NCBI RefSeq assembly: GCF_000430685.1
Contig: NZ_AUMM01000018.1
Span: 1-64,000, forward strand
Reading direction: 5' to 3'
DNA: 64,000 nucleotides
Source: Tuberibacillus calidus DSM 17572
Lineage (GTDB): Bacteria > Bacillota > Bacilli > Bacillales > Sporolactobacillaceae
Made by a program: the position numbers and the translations under genes. Below the pieces are notes generated by a model. The model saw only the letters and a program-made list of their open reading frames with translations. It ran no database searches and had not been told where the DNA came from. Below, piece after piece: positions 17,094 to 26,328 of this stretch; position 1 is the stretch's first letter; the number at the start of each line of letters is the position of its first letter.

Positions 17094-18230
17094 TTAATCG
17101 CCTAAAGCTTGCTTCAGATCCTCGATGAGGTCGTCGATATCTTCCACGCCGACGGAAAGGCGAATGAGTCCATCCGTAATGCCAAGTTCATCGCGGCGGT
17201 CTTTCGGAATGGAGGCGTGCGTCATTTTTGCCGGCACCGAAATTAAACTTTCGACGGCCCCAAGGCTTTCGGCAATAGTAAACCATTTGATCTTCCGCAA
17301 CACTTGCTCCGATAACGCTTCGCTTCCGACGTCAAAGGAAATCATTCCGCCGAAGCCTGCAGCTTGGGCTTTCGCGATGCTGTGGCCGGGATGGTTTTCT
17401 AAACCGGGATAATACACTTTCTTTACCTTCGGATGTTGGGATAAGAAGTCAGCCAATTCCCAGGCGTTCTTCTCATGCGCTTCCATTCTTAATGCCAGCG
17501 TGCGTATTCCGCGGATGAGAAGGAATGAATCCTGCGGTCCAAGAATCCCGCCGGTTGAATTTTGGATAAAATGAAGGCGTTCGGCTAATTCTTCGGTTTT
17601 TACGACCACTAAGCCGCCCACGACATCACTATGGCCGCTTAAATATTTGGTCGCGCTATGCAGGACGATATCTGCCCCTAATTCCAGCGGGCGTTGAAGA
17701 TAGGGGGTGTTAAACGTATTATCGACGATTAAAAGGAGCCCCTTTTCGTGCGCCAGTCGGCTCACAGCCCGGAGATCCGTAATTTTAAGGAGCGGATTCG
17801 TCGGGGTTTCAATATAAATGGCTTTCGTTTTTTCCGTTAAAGCTCCGGCAAGGGCCTCAAAATCACTCGTATCAACAAACGTAACGTCGATGCCGAAGCG
17901 GTTTAATACCTTCGTCATCACCCGGAACGTACCGCCATACACATCATCTGTCATGACAATATGGTCGCCTTTGTCAAAAAGCATCATGACGGCCGTAATC
18001 GCCGCCATACCAGATGAGAAGGCAAAGCCTGCATGACCGTTTTCTAATTCTTTGATTAATTCTTCCAGGGCATAGCGCGTTGGGTTTTTCGTCCGCGAAT
18101 ACTCATACCCTCTGTGTTGGCCAGGGCCGTCTTGTTCGTACGTGCTCGTTTGGTAGATCGGTACCGTCACTGCTCCTGTGACTTTATCTCCGGTGATGCC
18201 GGCGTGAATCATTTTCGTTTTTAATTTCAT
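17094..18230 (-). CDS. mccB: Cystathionine gamma-lyase / homocysteine gamma-lyase
   Basis: Encodes a 378-residue PLP enzyme of the Cys/Met metabolism family. PLP-Lys lies in LHSATKYLSGHSDVVGG, and the family motifs YEYSRTKNPTRYALE, IVDNTFNTPYLQ and the C-terminal RLSVGVED are present. It splits cystathionine to cysteine, 2-oxobutyrate and ammonia, finishing the conversion of homocysteine to cysteine. Its start lies 3 bases after the mccA stop codon and has a GGAGG site, indicating tight coupling. Some members act as cystathionine gamma-synthase; the partner MccA upstream makes the lyase assignment the better one. Confidence 0.93.
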   Translation of the reverse strand: MKLKTKMIHAGITGDKVTGAVTVPIYQTSTYEQDGPGQHRGYEYSRTKNPTRYALEELIKELENGHAGFAFSSGMAAITAVMMLFDKGDHIVMTDDVYGGTFRVMTKVLNRFGIDVTFVDTSDFEALAGALTEKTKAIYIETPTNPLLKITDLRAVSRLAHEKGLLLIVDNTFNTPYLQRPLELGADIVLHSATKYLSGHSDVVGGLVVVKTEELAERLHFIQNSTGGILGPQDSFLLIRGIRTLALRMEAHEKNAWELADFLSQHPKVKKVYYPGLENHPGHSIAKAQAAGFGGMISFDVGSEALSEQVLRKIKWFTIAESLGAVESLISVPAKMTHASIPKDRRDELGITDGLIRLSVGVEDIDDLIEDLKQALGD

Positions 18231-18232
18231 GA

Positions 18233-19156
18233 CTACAGGCCTCCCTCATAAATCTTCTTGCTCAAGTAGCGATCGCTTGAATCCGGGAAAATCGTGACGA
18301 TCACTGTGCCTTTTTTGGCCTTTTTGGCTTCCGCCATCGCTGCCACAAATGCGGCACCAGAAGAACTTCCGACGAGAAGCCCCTCTTTCCGAGCCAGCTC
18401 TTTAACCGCTTGGAAGGCGTCATCATCCGGCACCGTATGAAAGGCATCGAAATAGCTTGTGTCCATAAAAGGCGGCAGAAATTCCATCCCGATGCCTTCG
18501 GTTTTATGCGGACCGGGTTCACCTCCACCTAAAATAGAGCCTTCGGGTTCAACGATGACCGTCTTTATATTCGGATTTTGTTCCTTCAGGTAACGCGCGC
18601 AACCCATGAAAGTGCCGCCGCTTCCCGCTCCAGCAACAAAAATATCCACATGGCCATCGGTATCTCGCCAAATTTCCGGGCCGAGCGTGTGATAATAGGT
18701 GTCAGGGTTAGCTGGATTAGAAAACTGTGAAGGGGAATAGGAATTCGGAATCTCTTTTAATAGTTCTTCCGCTTTTTTAATCGCGCCCTTCATCCCCTCT
18801 TCAGTCGGCGTATGGATGATTTCTGCGCCGAGCGCTTTCATAATCGCCTGTTTTTCCACACTGAATTTTTCCGGAACACAAAAGATGACGCGCAAATTTT
18901 TCCCAATGGCGGAAAGTGCGAGACCAATACCAGTATTCCCTGCTGTCGGTTCAATGATCGTTCCGCCTTCTTGCAACTTTCCGCTCTCCAAAGCATCTTG
19001 GATCAAGGCTTGACCGAGCCGGTCCTTGATGCTGCCGCCGGGATTAAAGCTTTCAAGTTTCGCCAAAAGGCGCACGCCGTCAGGGAGCGGAAAAGCGGTG
19101 ATTTCAACCAAGGGGGTATTTCCAATAAGTTCTTTGACGTTACGATACATATTCAT
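18233..19156 (-). CDS. mccA: O-acetylserine-dependent cystathionine beta-synthase
   Basis: Encodes a 307-residue fold-type II PLP enzyme. PLP-Lys lies in GGSIKDRLG, and there is a PTAGNTGIGLALSA substrate loop and a GAGSGGTFMGCARYL phosphate-binding loop. It resembles cysteine synthase, but its place directly before mccB identifies it as MccA, which condenses O-acetylserine with homocysteine. Two ATG codons (19156 and 19150) are possible starts because the GAGG site suits either. It follows luxS by 6 bases. B. subtilis MccA is controlled by CymR, whose gene is also in this window. Confidence 0.93.
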   Translation of the reverse strand: MNMYRNVKELIGNTPLVEITAFPLPDGVRLLAKLESFNPGGSIKDRLGQALIQDALESGKLQEGGTIIEPTAGNTGIGLALSAIGKNLRVIFCVPEKFSVEKQAIMKALGAEIIHTPTEEGMKGAIKKAEELLKEIPNSYSPSQFSNPANPDTYYHTLGPEIWRDTDGHVDIFVAGAGSGGTFMGCARYLKEQNPNIKTVIVEPEGSILGGGEPGPHKTEGIGMEFLPPFMDTSYFDAFHTVPDDDAFQAVKELARKEGLLVGSSSGAAFVAAMAEAKKAKKGTVIVTIFPDSSDRYLSKKIYEGGL

Positions 19157-19162
19157 GGCGCC

Positions 19163-19630
19163 TCATTCCGCAAAAACTTGACGCCATTCGGATTTTCCAG
19201 CGAGCATTTTTCGGGCTATGGCTTGCGCCCCTTCTAGGCTGTGATTCGCCGCCCAACCGCATTGGACAGGATTACATGCCGGCACCTCTGTCGCATTGAT
19301 GACATCGTTTAAGGTTTTTTCAATGGCAAGAAGCACTTCGTCATAGCTTTCATTATTTAAAATCGACAGGTAAAAACCGGTTTGGCATCCCATTGGACTG
19401 AGATCAATCACATGATCGATGTGGTTGCGAATGTTTTCCGCCATGAGATGTTCAAGGGAATGAAGCCCTGGCATGTCCATGTGTTCTTTATTCGGTTGGC
19501 AAAAGCGGATGTCGTATTTATAAATTTTGTCCCCATGATCGCCTTCTATGACTCCAACGAGTCTGACGTATGGCGCTTTGACCTTGGTATGGTCCAAATT
19601 AAAGCTTTCGACATTCATCTTTTTAGCCAT
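19163..19630 (-). CDS. luxS: S-ribosylhomocysteine lyase (autoinducer-2 synthase)
   Basis: Encodes 155 residues. The metal-binding HSLEH motif and a later [12 protein letters not shown] supply the His, His, Cys triad; IRFCQPNK and [12 protein letters not shown] are LuxS signatures, the latter with the catalytic Cys. It splits S-ribosylhomocysteine to homocysteine and DPD, the precursor of AI-2. It overlaps the end of mtnN by 8 bases and lies directly before mccA. Thus the operon encodes consecutive steps: MtnN makes its substrate and MccA uses its product. In B. subtilis luxS is elsewhere on the chromosome. Confidence 0.96.
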   Translation of the reverse strand: MAKKMNVESFNLDHTKVKAPYVRLVGVIEGDHGDKIYKYDIRFCQPNKEHMDMPGLHSLEHLMAENIRNHIDHVIDLSPMGCQTGFYLSILNNESYDEVLLAIEKTLNDVINATEVPACNPVQCGWAANHSLEGAQAIARKMLAGKSEWRQVFAE

Positions 19631-20330
19631 GGTTTTTCAACTCCTTCAACATATATAAAATGCATTCCGCCGAATGTTTCGCCGCTGTTTTTAAAAACTG
19701 ATCAAAAGAAATGTTAGCATCTTTTCCGGCAATATCAGATAATGCGCGAATGATGACAAACGGCACACCGAATTGGTGACACACTTGGGCAATGGCAGCT
19801 GCTTCCATTTCCCCGGCTTTTAATTCCGGAAATTTCTGCTTGATAAAAGCCACGCGGTCAGGATCTGAAAGAAACGCATCACCGGTTGCGATTAAGCCTT
19901 TTGTCACGCGGGCGGAACCGAACTCCGCTTGACAAGCTTTCTCCGCAATCCCGACGAGGAATGGGTCAGCTGTAAAAGCCGCCGGAAGCTGAGGAACTTG
20001 CCCATAGTCATAGCCAAAAGCGGTAACATCCACGTCATGATGGCGAATTTCCGTCGAGATTACGACATCGCCAACGTCCAGGTTTTTGTCGAAACCGCCG
20101 GCTGAACCAGTGTTGATGACATAATCAGGTTGAAAACGATCGATTAAAAGCGTGGCTCCCATTGCGGCGTTCACCTTGCCGATGCCGGATTGAAGCAAAA
20201 CGACATCCAAGCCTTCTAATTGTCCTTCGTAAAAGCGCAAGCCTGCCCATTCTTGTTCACGAAGCCGGCTGATATTTTGCTTTAATAGTGCTACCTCTTC
20301 TGCCATCGCGCCGATCATTCCGATGCGCAA
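19623..20330 (-). CDS. mtnN: 5'-methylthioadenosine/S-adenosylhomocysteine nucleosidase
   Basis: Encodes 235 residues from a TTG start: [12 protein letters not shown] is the standard N-terminus of the family, and the TTG is 8 bases after an AGGAG site, whereas an upstream GTG overlaps that site. Motifs [20 protein letters not shown] and RALSDIAG form the purine and ribosyl sites, including the catalytic Asp and Glu. It removes adenine from MTA and SAH and hands S-ribosylhomocysteine to LuxS, encoded next. It lies 18 bases after yrrT. Confidence 0.95.
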   Translation of the reverse strand: MRIGMIGAMAEEVALLKQNISRLREQEWAGLRFYEGQLEGLDVVLLQSGIGKVNAAMGATLLIDRFQPDYVINTGSAGGFDKNLDVGDVVISTEIRHHDVDVTAFGYDYGQVPQLPAAFTADPFLVGIAEKACQAEFGSARVTKGLIATGDAFLSDPDRVAFIKQKFPELKAGEMEAAAIAQVCHQFGVPFVIIRALSDIAGKDANISFDQFLKTAAKHSAECILYMLKELKNHG

Positions 20331-20348
20331 AGCGTCCACTCCTATCTG

Positions 20349-20984
20349 TTATCTTTTGGTCGCATCCATTAACCAGACATATCGGTTTAAAGGTTCAAAG
20401 GACACGTCAAACCCGTTTTTCTCAAACAAAACTGCCATGGTTTCCTTCAATGGATAGTACTCAGTTTCCAAATCATGGGCCAGGTGTTGATAACCTTTTT
20501 GTAAGGCTTCTTCAACCATAGCCTTTTTCTCGAACAGATTTTTAAACATTGTATCTGCGAAAACGATTTTACCATTTTTCTTTAATAATTGCCCATATAA
20601 ACGCAAGGCCTGATCTTTTTCATCATCGGTTAAATGATGGAAGGCGTACGAGCTGACAACGGAATTTACCTCCGGGAAGTGGGGAAAATGGAGAAAATCC
20701 CCATCATACAAATCTAAATCTGGAAATTTTTCTTTCGCTTTCGTCCGCATTCCCGCACTCGGTTCAATGCCGTGAACGAGGTAACCTTTAGCGAGCAATT
20801 TCTCCGTTAAGTTGCCGGTTCCGACGCCAAATTCCAACACATGACCATAGCTGCGCTCGGCCACCGCCTCAAGAATGCGCTCATAATCTTGAAAAACCTC
20901 TTTATATTCCTCGTCACCGCCCATGACGGTACTGTCATAAGTGTCGGCCCAATCATTAAAAAGATCAACAAATTCCAACCCCAT
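20349..20984 (-). CDS. yrrT: YrrT, SAM-dependent methyltransferase of the mccAB operon
   Basis: Encodes 211 residues. It starts MGLEFVDLFNDWADTYD, typical of YrrT, from the ATG at 20984 preceded by AGGTGA. A class I methyltransferase fold is evident: LEFGVGTGNLTEKL (motif I), VHGIEPSAGM (motif II) and SSYAFHHLTDDEK (post-II). The substrate is unknown in any species; it would use SAM and feed SAH to MtnN. First gene of the yrrT-mtnN-luxS-mccA-mccB-yrhC operon. A sigma-A promoter lies about 70 bases upstream. Confidence 0.92.
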   Translation of the reverse strand: MGLEFVDLFNDWADTYDSTVMGGDEEYKEVFQDYERILEAVAERSYGHVLEFGVGTGNLTEKLLAKGYLVHGIEPSAGMRTKAKEKFPDLDLYDGDFLHFPHFPEVNSVVSSYAFHHLTDDEKDQALRLYGQLLKKNGKIVFADTMFKNLFEKKAMVEEALQKGYQHLAHDLETEYYPLKETMAVLFEKNGFDVSFEPLNRYVWLMDATKR

Positions 20985-21051
20985 CACATTCACCTACCCT
21001 TATTTCCGAGTAACTTTATAGGTTTAATCAATTTTATAAGTTAAAAGTATC

Positions 21052-21080
21052 ATATTACGGATCATAAAGCAAAAAACCAA
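21052..21080 (-). promoter_or_regulatory. Promoter of the yrrT operon, probable CymR control
   Basis: On the minus strand TTGGTT (21075-21080) and TAATAT (21052-21057) are 17 bases apart. The AT-rich stretch between the -10 and the yrrT start contains imperfect dyads where CymR would bind by analogy with B. subtilis. I could not match a full CymR box. Confidence 0.55.
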
Positions 21081-21164
21081 TCTTATAGCTCAAAACTTAT
21101 CGATGTTTTTTGGGGCGTGAAAATTTGGCGAAACAAGAAAATTTGTCGCACTTTCTTAACTATA

Positions 21165-21198
21165 TAAAAAAGCCCCAGGGCATGATGCCTCTGAGACT
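21165..21198 (-). terminator. Terminator of yrrS
   Basis: On the minus strand AGTCTCAGAGGC pairs with GCCCTGGGGCT across a five-base loop, with one bulged A and a few G-T pairs, followed by six T residues. It lies just after yrrS. Confidence 0.85.
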
Positions 21199-21210
21199 TT
21201 TGACTGTATT

Positions 21211-21855
21211 TTACTTCACACTGATGGGCTGCCAACCTTTGTTGGTCACCCACTGTAAAACGACTTCATAAACTTTTCCGGGGTTTTGTTTATCAGACAC
21301 TTTTCCGTAAGATTTATCAGGACCGCCGCCATTGCCAAGCCAGAGGATCGTCATCTGATCTTCTGGTATTCCCGTGGCGTATGACAAAGCTTTAACTTTT
21401 TCTTCCCAATCTACCGTTCCTTTATCATAGCTCGTGACATGCGGTTCTGACTGCTTTGTCCCAATAGGATGCCACGGCCCCTGAGGTCCTCCGCCTGTCG
21501 TATCATAAGACATAGATGCATCGGATGGATTGTTGTTTTGATCAGGTTCGGAAGTATTGGCATTATCCGTCGTATCTTCAGCTGATTGGCTTTGATCGGC
21601 ATTTTCATCCTTTGTTTGATCTTTTGTATTTTTTTCTTTAGACGTTTGTTTTGTGGTTTTCGGTTTTTGTTGGGCCGCATGATGCGAACTATTTGTCGTT
21701 GTTTCCGGCGTATGAAAAATGGACACTAACAAAAACCCGCCGACAAACAGAATGCAGACGATGACAATCCCAATCGCCCAGTTTAGAAAGCGATCGAAGC
21801 GTTGTTCTTTTTTCCGCGAAGATCGGGACAACCGAAAATCATCATTTTTTGGCAT
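21211..21855 (-). CDS. yrrS: YrrS, DUF1510 membrane-anchored protein
   Basis: Encodes 214 residues: a basic N-terminus (RSSRKKEQRFDRFLN), one membrane helix (about 27-47), a low-complexity Gln/Asn/Asp/Thr linker (50-125), and a C-terminal globular domain (about 127-214) ending with WVTNKGWQPISVK. This is the layout of YrrS/DUF1510, found next to the class B PBP gene in Bacilli. Function unknown; an extracytoplasmic domain on a flexible stalk near the wall is implied. The gap of about 190 bases more than usual to pbpI argues for its own promoter. Confidence 0.88.
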   Translation of the reverse strand: MPKNDDFRLSRSSRKKEQRFDRFLNWAIGIVIVCILFVGGFLLVSIFHTPETTTNSSHHAAQQKPKTTKQTSKEKNTKDQTKDENADQSQSAEDTTDNANTSEPDQNNNPSDASMSYDTTGGGPQGPWHPIGTKQSEPHVTSYDKGTVDWEEKVKALSYATGIPEDQMTILWLGNGGGPDKSYGKVSDKQNPGKVYEVVLQWVTNKGWQPISVK

Positions 21856-22295
21856 AGTGACCCTCCTTCACTGTCTCTATAAAATCATAGCATCATTACA
21901 GTCCTTTTGCGCAGAAAAAGTCCTGTGCACATCCAACGATCTCTGAAATCTCTTTTATTTTCTCGTTGGCATAAGGTTTTACACGGGTTCAGCCATTTGT
22001 ACTTTGTAATGCATTCCCTTTTAAGTTTTTCGTAAAGAGTAACAGATTTAGGGCGTCGTCGCCCCCACAGCCATTGCCCATTTGCCTCGTAAAGTGTATG
22101 GACCTGTCCAATTTTTAAGGGGAGCAAATGTTGCTTAAATCATTCGCTACGGGAGACGGAACATCCTCTTTTTGACGCGTTTTTCTCCAAACATGTGTAT
22201 GCGGTTGTCCGGAAGATTATGCTATCACCTGCTTCTTCTAATGCGCAAAAGGTGCAGCCAACCCATTGTCCTTTTATTAAAGTAAAAAAGAAGGA
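21856..22295. other. Intergenic region between pbpI and yrrS
   Basis: 440 bases without a supportable gene. On the minus strand TATGAT preceded by TGC near 21885-21892 could be the -10 of a yrrS promoter. One minus-strand open frame of 80 codons has no family resemblance or good ribosome site and is not called. Confidence 0.45.
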
Positions 22296-24044
22296 TCAAG
22301 GTTTCGTATGATCCTTCTCATAAAGACGATTCACGAGTTCTTTGTAGACGTTATAGACAGCATTTCCGTGCTGATGTCTAAGATCAACCACAACCATTAC
22401 GTATTTGGGATCATCAGCGGGAAAATAGCCTGCAAACCATTGATTCGTATACCCATGCCCCGTTTCGGCGGTCCCGGATTTTCCCGCCACCGGATATTTG
22501 GCATCATTGAGGGAATGAGCGGTGCCATCGGGATTTTTCACGACGCCTCTAAGAAGTTGTTCAAGCTTCATCGCCGTATACCTGTCAATGGTTTGTCCCG
22601 GTAACTTCTGTTGGGGAAAGGTTGTGAGCGTGACACCAGGTAGCTTATTGTAATCAATTTCGGTTGCGACGCGCACGCTTCGTTTCTCCCCGCCGCGGGC
22701 AATGGTGGCCATCATATTGGCCACAGAAAGCGGCGTTAATTTCACATTGCGCTGCCCAATCGCCGTTTGGGCAATCGCCTTATGGTCACGGCGATCTGCT
22801 TCATCCTCCCAGATAATATTCTGTCCTTCATCACGAATCTGCCTGAAGTCCTCAAAATGAAACACTTTTCCCGACCATCCCGACTTTTGCATGAGCCCAA
22901 GCATAGCTGCAAATTTATCGAGCACTTTAGGGTCGGTTTCCATCAAGCGGTTGGCCAGTGACCCAAACGTATAGTTGCAGCTTTGGTAAAAGCTTTCGGC
23001 AAAATCCAATTGACCAAGTCGGCGGTCAGCAGGCCCGTCCCCGTATGGGTTCTGATTGCAATTGAACGTTTCTTCAGGTGAAAGAATATTTTTTTGAATC
23101 GCTGCTGCAGCCGTTACGATTTTAAAGACGGATCCGGGATACTGTGGCGTAAGCATATAATTGGGATGAAGAAACGGGCGCTCGGGATCAATGGCCGGAC
23201 GGCTTGCCATCGCCAAGAGATTACTCGTTTCCGCATCTAAAAGAACAACCCCACCATATTCAATGCCGCTCTGATCTAGTGAGCTCTCCACCATTTCTTG
23301 CAGCGATTTATCCAATGTAGAGACGACTTTTAACGGATAATAATCCGATTCGCTTTCCGCTGACAGTTTGACTTCTTCACCAAACAGCGGTTCACCCGTC
23401 GCGGTTGTGTGATATAAAAGTTTTTGTTCATGGTGCGACAACAAGAAAGGATCGAAGGCTTCCTCCATGCCGATGACCCCGACCGGTGTTGTTTCTGTCA
23501 CTACCCCTGCTTTCAATAGTTCCGGATAACGTGAATGGACGAGACTGGCATTTTCTCCAACCGCCCCAACAATATAGGAGGCTTGATCCGGACGCATGTA
23601 ACGGATGGTCACCACCTCGCAACCGGGAATGCCTAAAGCGTTGACGGCCTTTTTTTGTTCATCCGTCAGTGTCAACGTCTTCAAATCGTAGGCAAAAGGT
23701 TTTTTGGCGTGATCCACCGCATATTTCAGAGCCCCCGGGGAGACGCCGATGATTTCTGCCACTTTCTCAACCGGCCAGTCAGTGTTCTTTAAAAACGGAA
23801 ACAACACGAGCGCATTTTTTTCATCGGCGTTAAGCGCCTGACCGTTTCGATCGACGATGAGGCCGCGGCCATTGTTGATCACAAAGCCAGTCGTTCGTTG
23901 CTCAATGCTTTTTTGTATTAAGTTAATGTTTTGCTCAGAAAATGATTCGGTCGAAAAAAGCTGGATGTCCGCAAGCCGCAAGATGAGTGCACAAAAACCG
24001 CAAAGAAATAAGATGCCCATAAGGATGAGTCGTTTTCTTATCAT
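22296..24044 (-). CDS. pbpI: Class B penicillin-binding protein (transpeptidase), PbpI-like
   Basis: Encodes 582 residues from the ATG at 24044, which follows an AGGAG site; two earlier in-frame ATG codons lack one. A membrane anchor (about 4-24) precedes the N-terminal dimerisation/pedestal region. The transpeptidase domain has the three motifs S-x-x-K (PGSVFKIV), S-x-N (YQSCNYTFG) and K-S-G (AGKSGTAETG). It cross-links peptidoglycan. Gene order (yrrS beside it, greA on the other side) matches B. subtilis pbpI (yrrR). The exact cellular stage at which it acts is not known from sequence. Confidence 0.92.
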   Translation of the reverse strand: MIRKRLILMGILFLCGFCALILRLADIQLFSTESFSEQNINLIQKSIEQRTTGFVINNGRGLIVDRNGQALNADEKNALVLFPFLKNTDWPVEKVAEIIGVSPGALKYAVDHAKKPFAYDLKTLTLTDEQKKAVNALGIPGCEVVTIRYMRPDQASYIVGAVGENASLVHSRYPELLKAGVVTETTPVGVIGMEEAFDPFLLSHHEQKLLYHTTATGEPLFGEEVKLSAESESDYYPLKVVSTLDKSLQEMVESSLDQSGIEYGGVVLLDAETSNLLAMASRPAIDPERPFLHPNYMLTPQYPGSVFKIVTAAAAIQKNILSPEETFNCNQNPYGDGPADRRLGQLDFAESFYQSCNYTFGSLANRLMETDPKVLDKFAAMLGLMQKSGWSGKVFHFEDFRQIRDEGQNIIWEDEADRRDHKAIAQTAIGQRNVKLTPLSVANMMATIARGGEKRSVRVATEIDYNKLPGVTLTTFPQQKLPGQTIDRYTAMKLEQLLRGVVKNPDGTAHSLNDAKYPVAGKSGTAETGHGYTNQWFAGYFPADDPKYVMVVVDLRHQHGNAVYNVYKELVNRLYEKDHTKP

Positions 24045-24103
24045 CCAACCACTCCTCATCCCCATTTTTGACATCTATAAAAGCGCTTAATCCCGGAAAT
24101 GAA

Positions 24104-24137
24104 ACAAAGGCCGATGCTTTTTTGGCATCAGCCTTTC
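24104..24137. other. Strong hairpin upstream of pbpI
   Basis: AAAGGCCGATGC and GGCATCAGCCTTT form a long stem with one mismatch around a T6 loop. It lies between greA and pbpI. It may end transcripts reading through from greA, but the T-run is in the loop rather than after the stem. Confidence 0.5.
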
Positions 24138-24190
24138 CTGTGCTGGCTAGGAAATATAAATGTTTTTTGGTCCAGCAGAAGTAGAACGAA

Positions 24191-24225
24191 GGCTCCGCCT
24201 GCACCTTTAAGGGTTTGGCGGAGCC
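24191..24225 (-). terminator. Hairpin after greA
   Basis: GGCTCCGCC (24191-24199) pairs with GGCGGAGCC (24217-24225), a perfect 9-bp stem. The tract following on the minus strand is only moderately T-rich. A similar GGCTCCG/CGGAGCC hairpin occurs at 5480-5512. Confidence 0.5.
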
Positions 24226-24288
24226 AAGTTTCTTCAGAAGAGGTTTGTTTCATTCCAACGGTCGCTTTTTACCAAAGGCATTTCCCGT

Positions 24289-24765
24289 TTATTTTACCGT
24301 AACGATTTTCACGCGCAATTCCCCGCCGGGTGTCGGAACGGTGACCTCATCGCCGACCTTTTTGCCAATCAGGCTGCGGCCCATTGGCGAATCGTTGGAA
24401 ATTTTCCCTTCAAAAGGATCGGATTCGGCACTGCCGACGATCGTGTACGATTCTTCTTCACCATCAGGGAGTTCGATGAACGTTACCGATTTACCAATAT
24501 TGACAACATCCGGATTATCGGCATCGTCTTCAACGACAACCGAATTGCGGATGATTTGTTCCAATTGTTGAATGCGTGCTTCCACGAATGCTTGCTCGTC
24601 TTTTGCAGCATCATATTCCGAGTTTTCAGAGAGGTCTCCGAAGCTGCGGGCCACTTTAATGCGTTCCACCACTTGTTTGCGGCGTTCTGTTTTCAAATAT
24701 TCCAATTCTTGTTCAAGTTTGCGCTTGCCTTCTGCGGTCATATAATGTTTTTTTTCTTCGGACAT
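24289..24765 (-). CDS. greA: Transcription elongation factor GreA
   Basis: Encodes 158 residues, the standard length. The N-terminal coiled coil (about 8-80) has [14 protein letters not shown] and the acidic tip sequence [20 protein letters not shown]; the C-terminal FKBP-like domain ends with [23 protein letters not shown]. GreA enters the RNA polymerase secondary channel and stimulates transcript cleavage in backtracked complexes. The udk gene is upstream, but a terminator-like hairpin lies between them, so a separate promoter is likely. Confidence 0.96.
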   Translation of the reverse strand: MSEEKKHYMTAEGKRKLEQELEYLKTERRKQVVERIKVARSFGDLSENSEYDAAKDEQAFVEARIQQLEQIIRNSVVVEDDADNPDVVNIGKSVTFIELPDGEEESYTIVGSAESDPFEGKISNDSPMGRSLIGKKVGDEVTVPTPGGELRVKIVTVK

Positions 24766-24794
24766 ACCCTAACACACTCCTTCTTTTGTCTCAC

Positions 24795-24833
24795 TAAAAT
24801 AAAGAAAAATGGCTCGACGAATTTTTTGGAGCC
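24795..24833 (-). terminator. Terminator between udk and greA
   Basis: On the minus strand GGCTC and GAGCC flank a 13-base loop (24811-24833), followed by ATTTTTCTTTATTTT. It suggests that greA is at least partly separated from the mltG-trmR-udk transcript. Confidence 0.65.
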
Positions 24834-24951
24834 TTCATTGCCCTGATATGGGTACTGGCCAGAATGCTTTCTTACCAGTATAAAATAATGAACGGTCAAA
24901 AACCGTTTCTTTTCAACACCATGCGCATTTTCGAAATCTGTTTCGTTTGAA

Positions 24952-25614
24952 TTATGACCTGTCCAAAACGGCGTTTTCACTAAGCGATGAGGCTTGATTC
25001 AAAATGGATCGTATCTTGGTGACCATAAGATCAATGGCAACGGCATTTTGGCCGCCTTCCGGAATAATGATGTCCGCATACCGTTTCGTCGGCTCGACGA
25101 ATTGGTTATGCATCGGCCGGACGACTGAGAGATATTGCTCAATGACAGAGTTTACGGATCGCCCACGCTCATATGTATCGCGCAGCAATCGACGAATAAC
25201 GCGGAGATCCGAATCAGTGTCCACAAAAACTTTAATGTCCATTAAGTTCCGGAGGCGCTCATCTTCCAAAATAAGAATGCCCTCCAAAATAATGACATCT
25301 TTCGGTTCTATTGGGATAATTTTATCACTTCTCGTGTGAACTGTATAGTCATAAACTGGTTTTTCGATCGGTTCAAAGCGTAGTAATTTTTCAAGATGTT
25401 CAATTAAAAGATCATTATCAAAGGCGAGCGGATGATCGTAATTCGTTTTTAACCGTTCTTCCATTGACTTATGATCTTGCGCTTTATAATATGCATCTTG
25501 CTCGATGACGGCGATGGATTGATCAGGAAAATTGCGGTATATTTCGTTGGCCACCGTCGTTTTACCCGAGCCGGATCCTCCTGCTACACCAATTATAATC
25601 GGTTTTTTTGACAT
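24952..25614 (-). CDS. udk: Uridine kinase
   Basis: Encodes 220 residues. Walker [15 protein letters not shown] lies at the N-terminus; [12 protein letters not shown] and [10 protein letters not shown] are uridine/cytidine kinase signatures, and [14 protein letters not shown] forms the lid. It phosphorylates uridine and cytidine for pyrimidine salvage. It lies 13 bases after trmR (yrrM). In B. subtilis two U32 peptidase-type genes, yrrN and yrrO, lie between yrrM and udk; here they are missing. Confidence 0.95.
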   Translation of the reverse strand: MSKKPIIIGVAGGSGSGKTTVANEIYRNFPDQSIAVIEQDAYYKAQDHKSMEERLKTNYDHPLAFDNDLLIEHLEKLLRFEPIEKPVYDYTVHTRSDKIIPIEPKDVIILEGILILEDERLRNLMDIKVFVDTDSDLRVIRRLLRDTYERGRSVNSVIEQYLSVVRPMHNQFVEPTKRYADIIIPEGGQNAVAIDLMVTKIRSILNQASSLSENAVLDRS

Positions 25615-25627
25615 ACAACTAACCCTT

Positions 25628-26275
25628 TCACTCGTTCTTTCGTATACTGACGCTCAAACCGTCACCGATCGGCACGAAAATCGTATCGAATGCCTCGTTT
25701 TGGCTGAGCCAACGATTAAAGTCGTGCATCTTGTGCGAGAGCTTTCGCCACCGCTTCGGCGCTTCATCCGGTTCGAGCACAAAACCTCTCAAGAAGACAT
25801 TATCACAGATGATGACGCCGGTGGCCTCTATTAATGGTGCCACCAAGGTAAAGTACGCCTGATAGTGGGCTTTGCCTGCATCAATCAAGATAAAATCATA
25901 TGGCGCTCGCTCCGAAAGCGCGTCATGCATAGTGAGAACGTCGCCAGAAAGCACATCTATTTGCGACTCTAAACCAAAGGAGCGGATGTTTTTTAACGCT
26001 TCCTCGACCATTTGCGGATCGCGTTCCACCGTCGTAATCCGGCTTTCAGGACCCGCTGCCAGTGCCATTTTCAGTGCTGACCATCCTATGGCCGTGCCTA
26101 TTTCTAGAATTCGTTTTGGCTGCTTAAGGCGCAAAAATTGTTCCACAAGCGCCATCGCCTCAAGCCGCATGATGGGTATGCGGTTTGCCGTGGCGTGTAA
26201 TGTGAGAGTTCGCACGGCTTCCGATTCCCGATCATTAAGACGGTTCGCATATTCCCGCCAATCAACAGATACCAT
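25628..26275 (-). CDS. trmR: TrmR (YrrM), tRNA 5-hydroxyuridine methyltransferase
   Basis: Encodes a 215-residue class I SAM methyltransferase of the O-methyltransferase 3 family: [15 protein letters not shown] (motif I), [29 protein letters not shown], and [23 protein letters not shown] with the metal-binding Asp-Asn. In B. subtilis YrrM is TrmR, which converts ho5U34 of tRNA to mo5U. The gene order mltG-yrrM-udk supports orthology. The enzymes that make ho5U by the prephenate route (TrhP1/TrhP2) are not adjacent as they are in B. subtilis, so the substrate must come from genes elsewhere. Confidence 0.88.
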   Translation of the reverse strand: MVSVDWREYANRLNDRESEAVRTLTLHATANRIPIMRLEAMALVEQFLRLKQPKRILEIGTAIGWSALKMALAAGPESRITTVERDPQMVEEALKNIRSFGLESQIDVLSGDVLTMHDALSERAPYDFILIDAGKAHYQAYFTLVAPLIEATGVIICDNVFLRGFVLEPDEAPKRWRKLSHKMHDFNRWLSQNEAFDTIFVPIGDGLSVSIRKNE

Positions 26276-26328
26276 TATGACACCCCGTTTTTATAAACAC
26301 AAGTAGAGAGAAGAGGAGCACCAAGCGG

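Noticed and set aside
21885-22127. Minus-strand open frame of 80 codons between pbpI and yrrS
   Set aside because: No family pattern, no clear ribosome site, rich in Trp/Arg/Cys as expected of chance frames.
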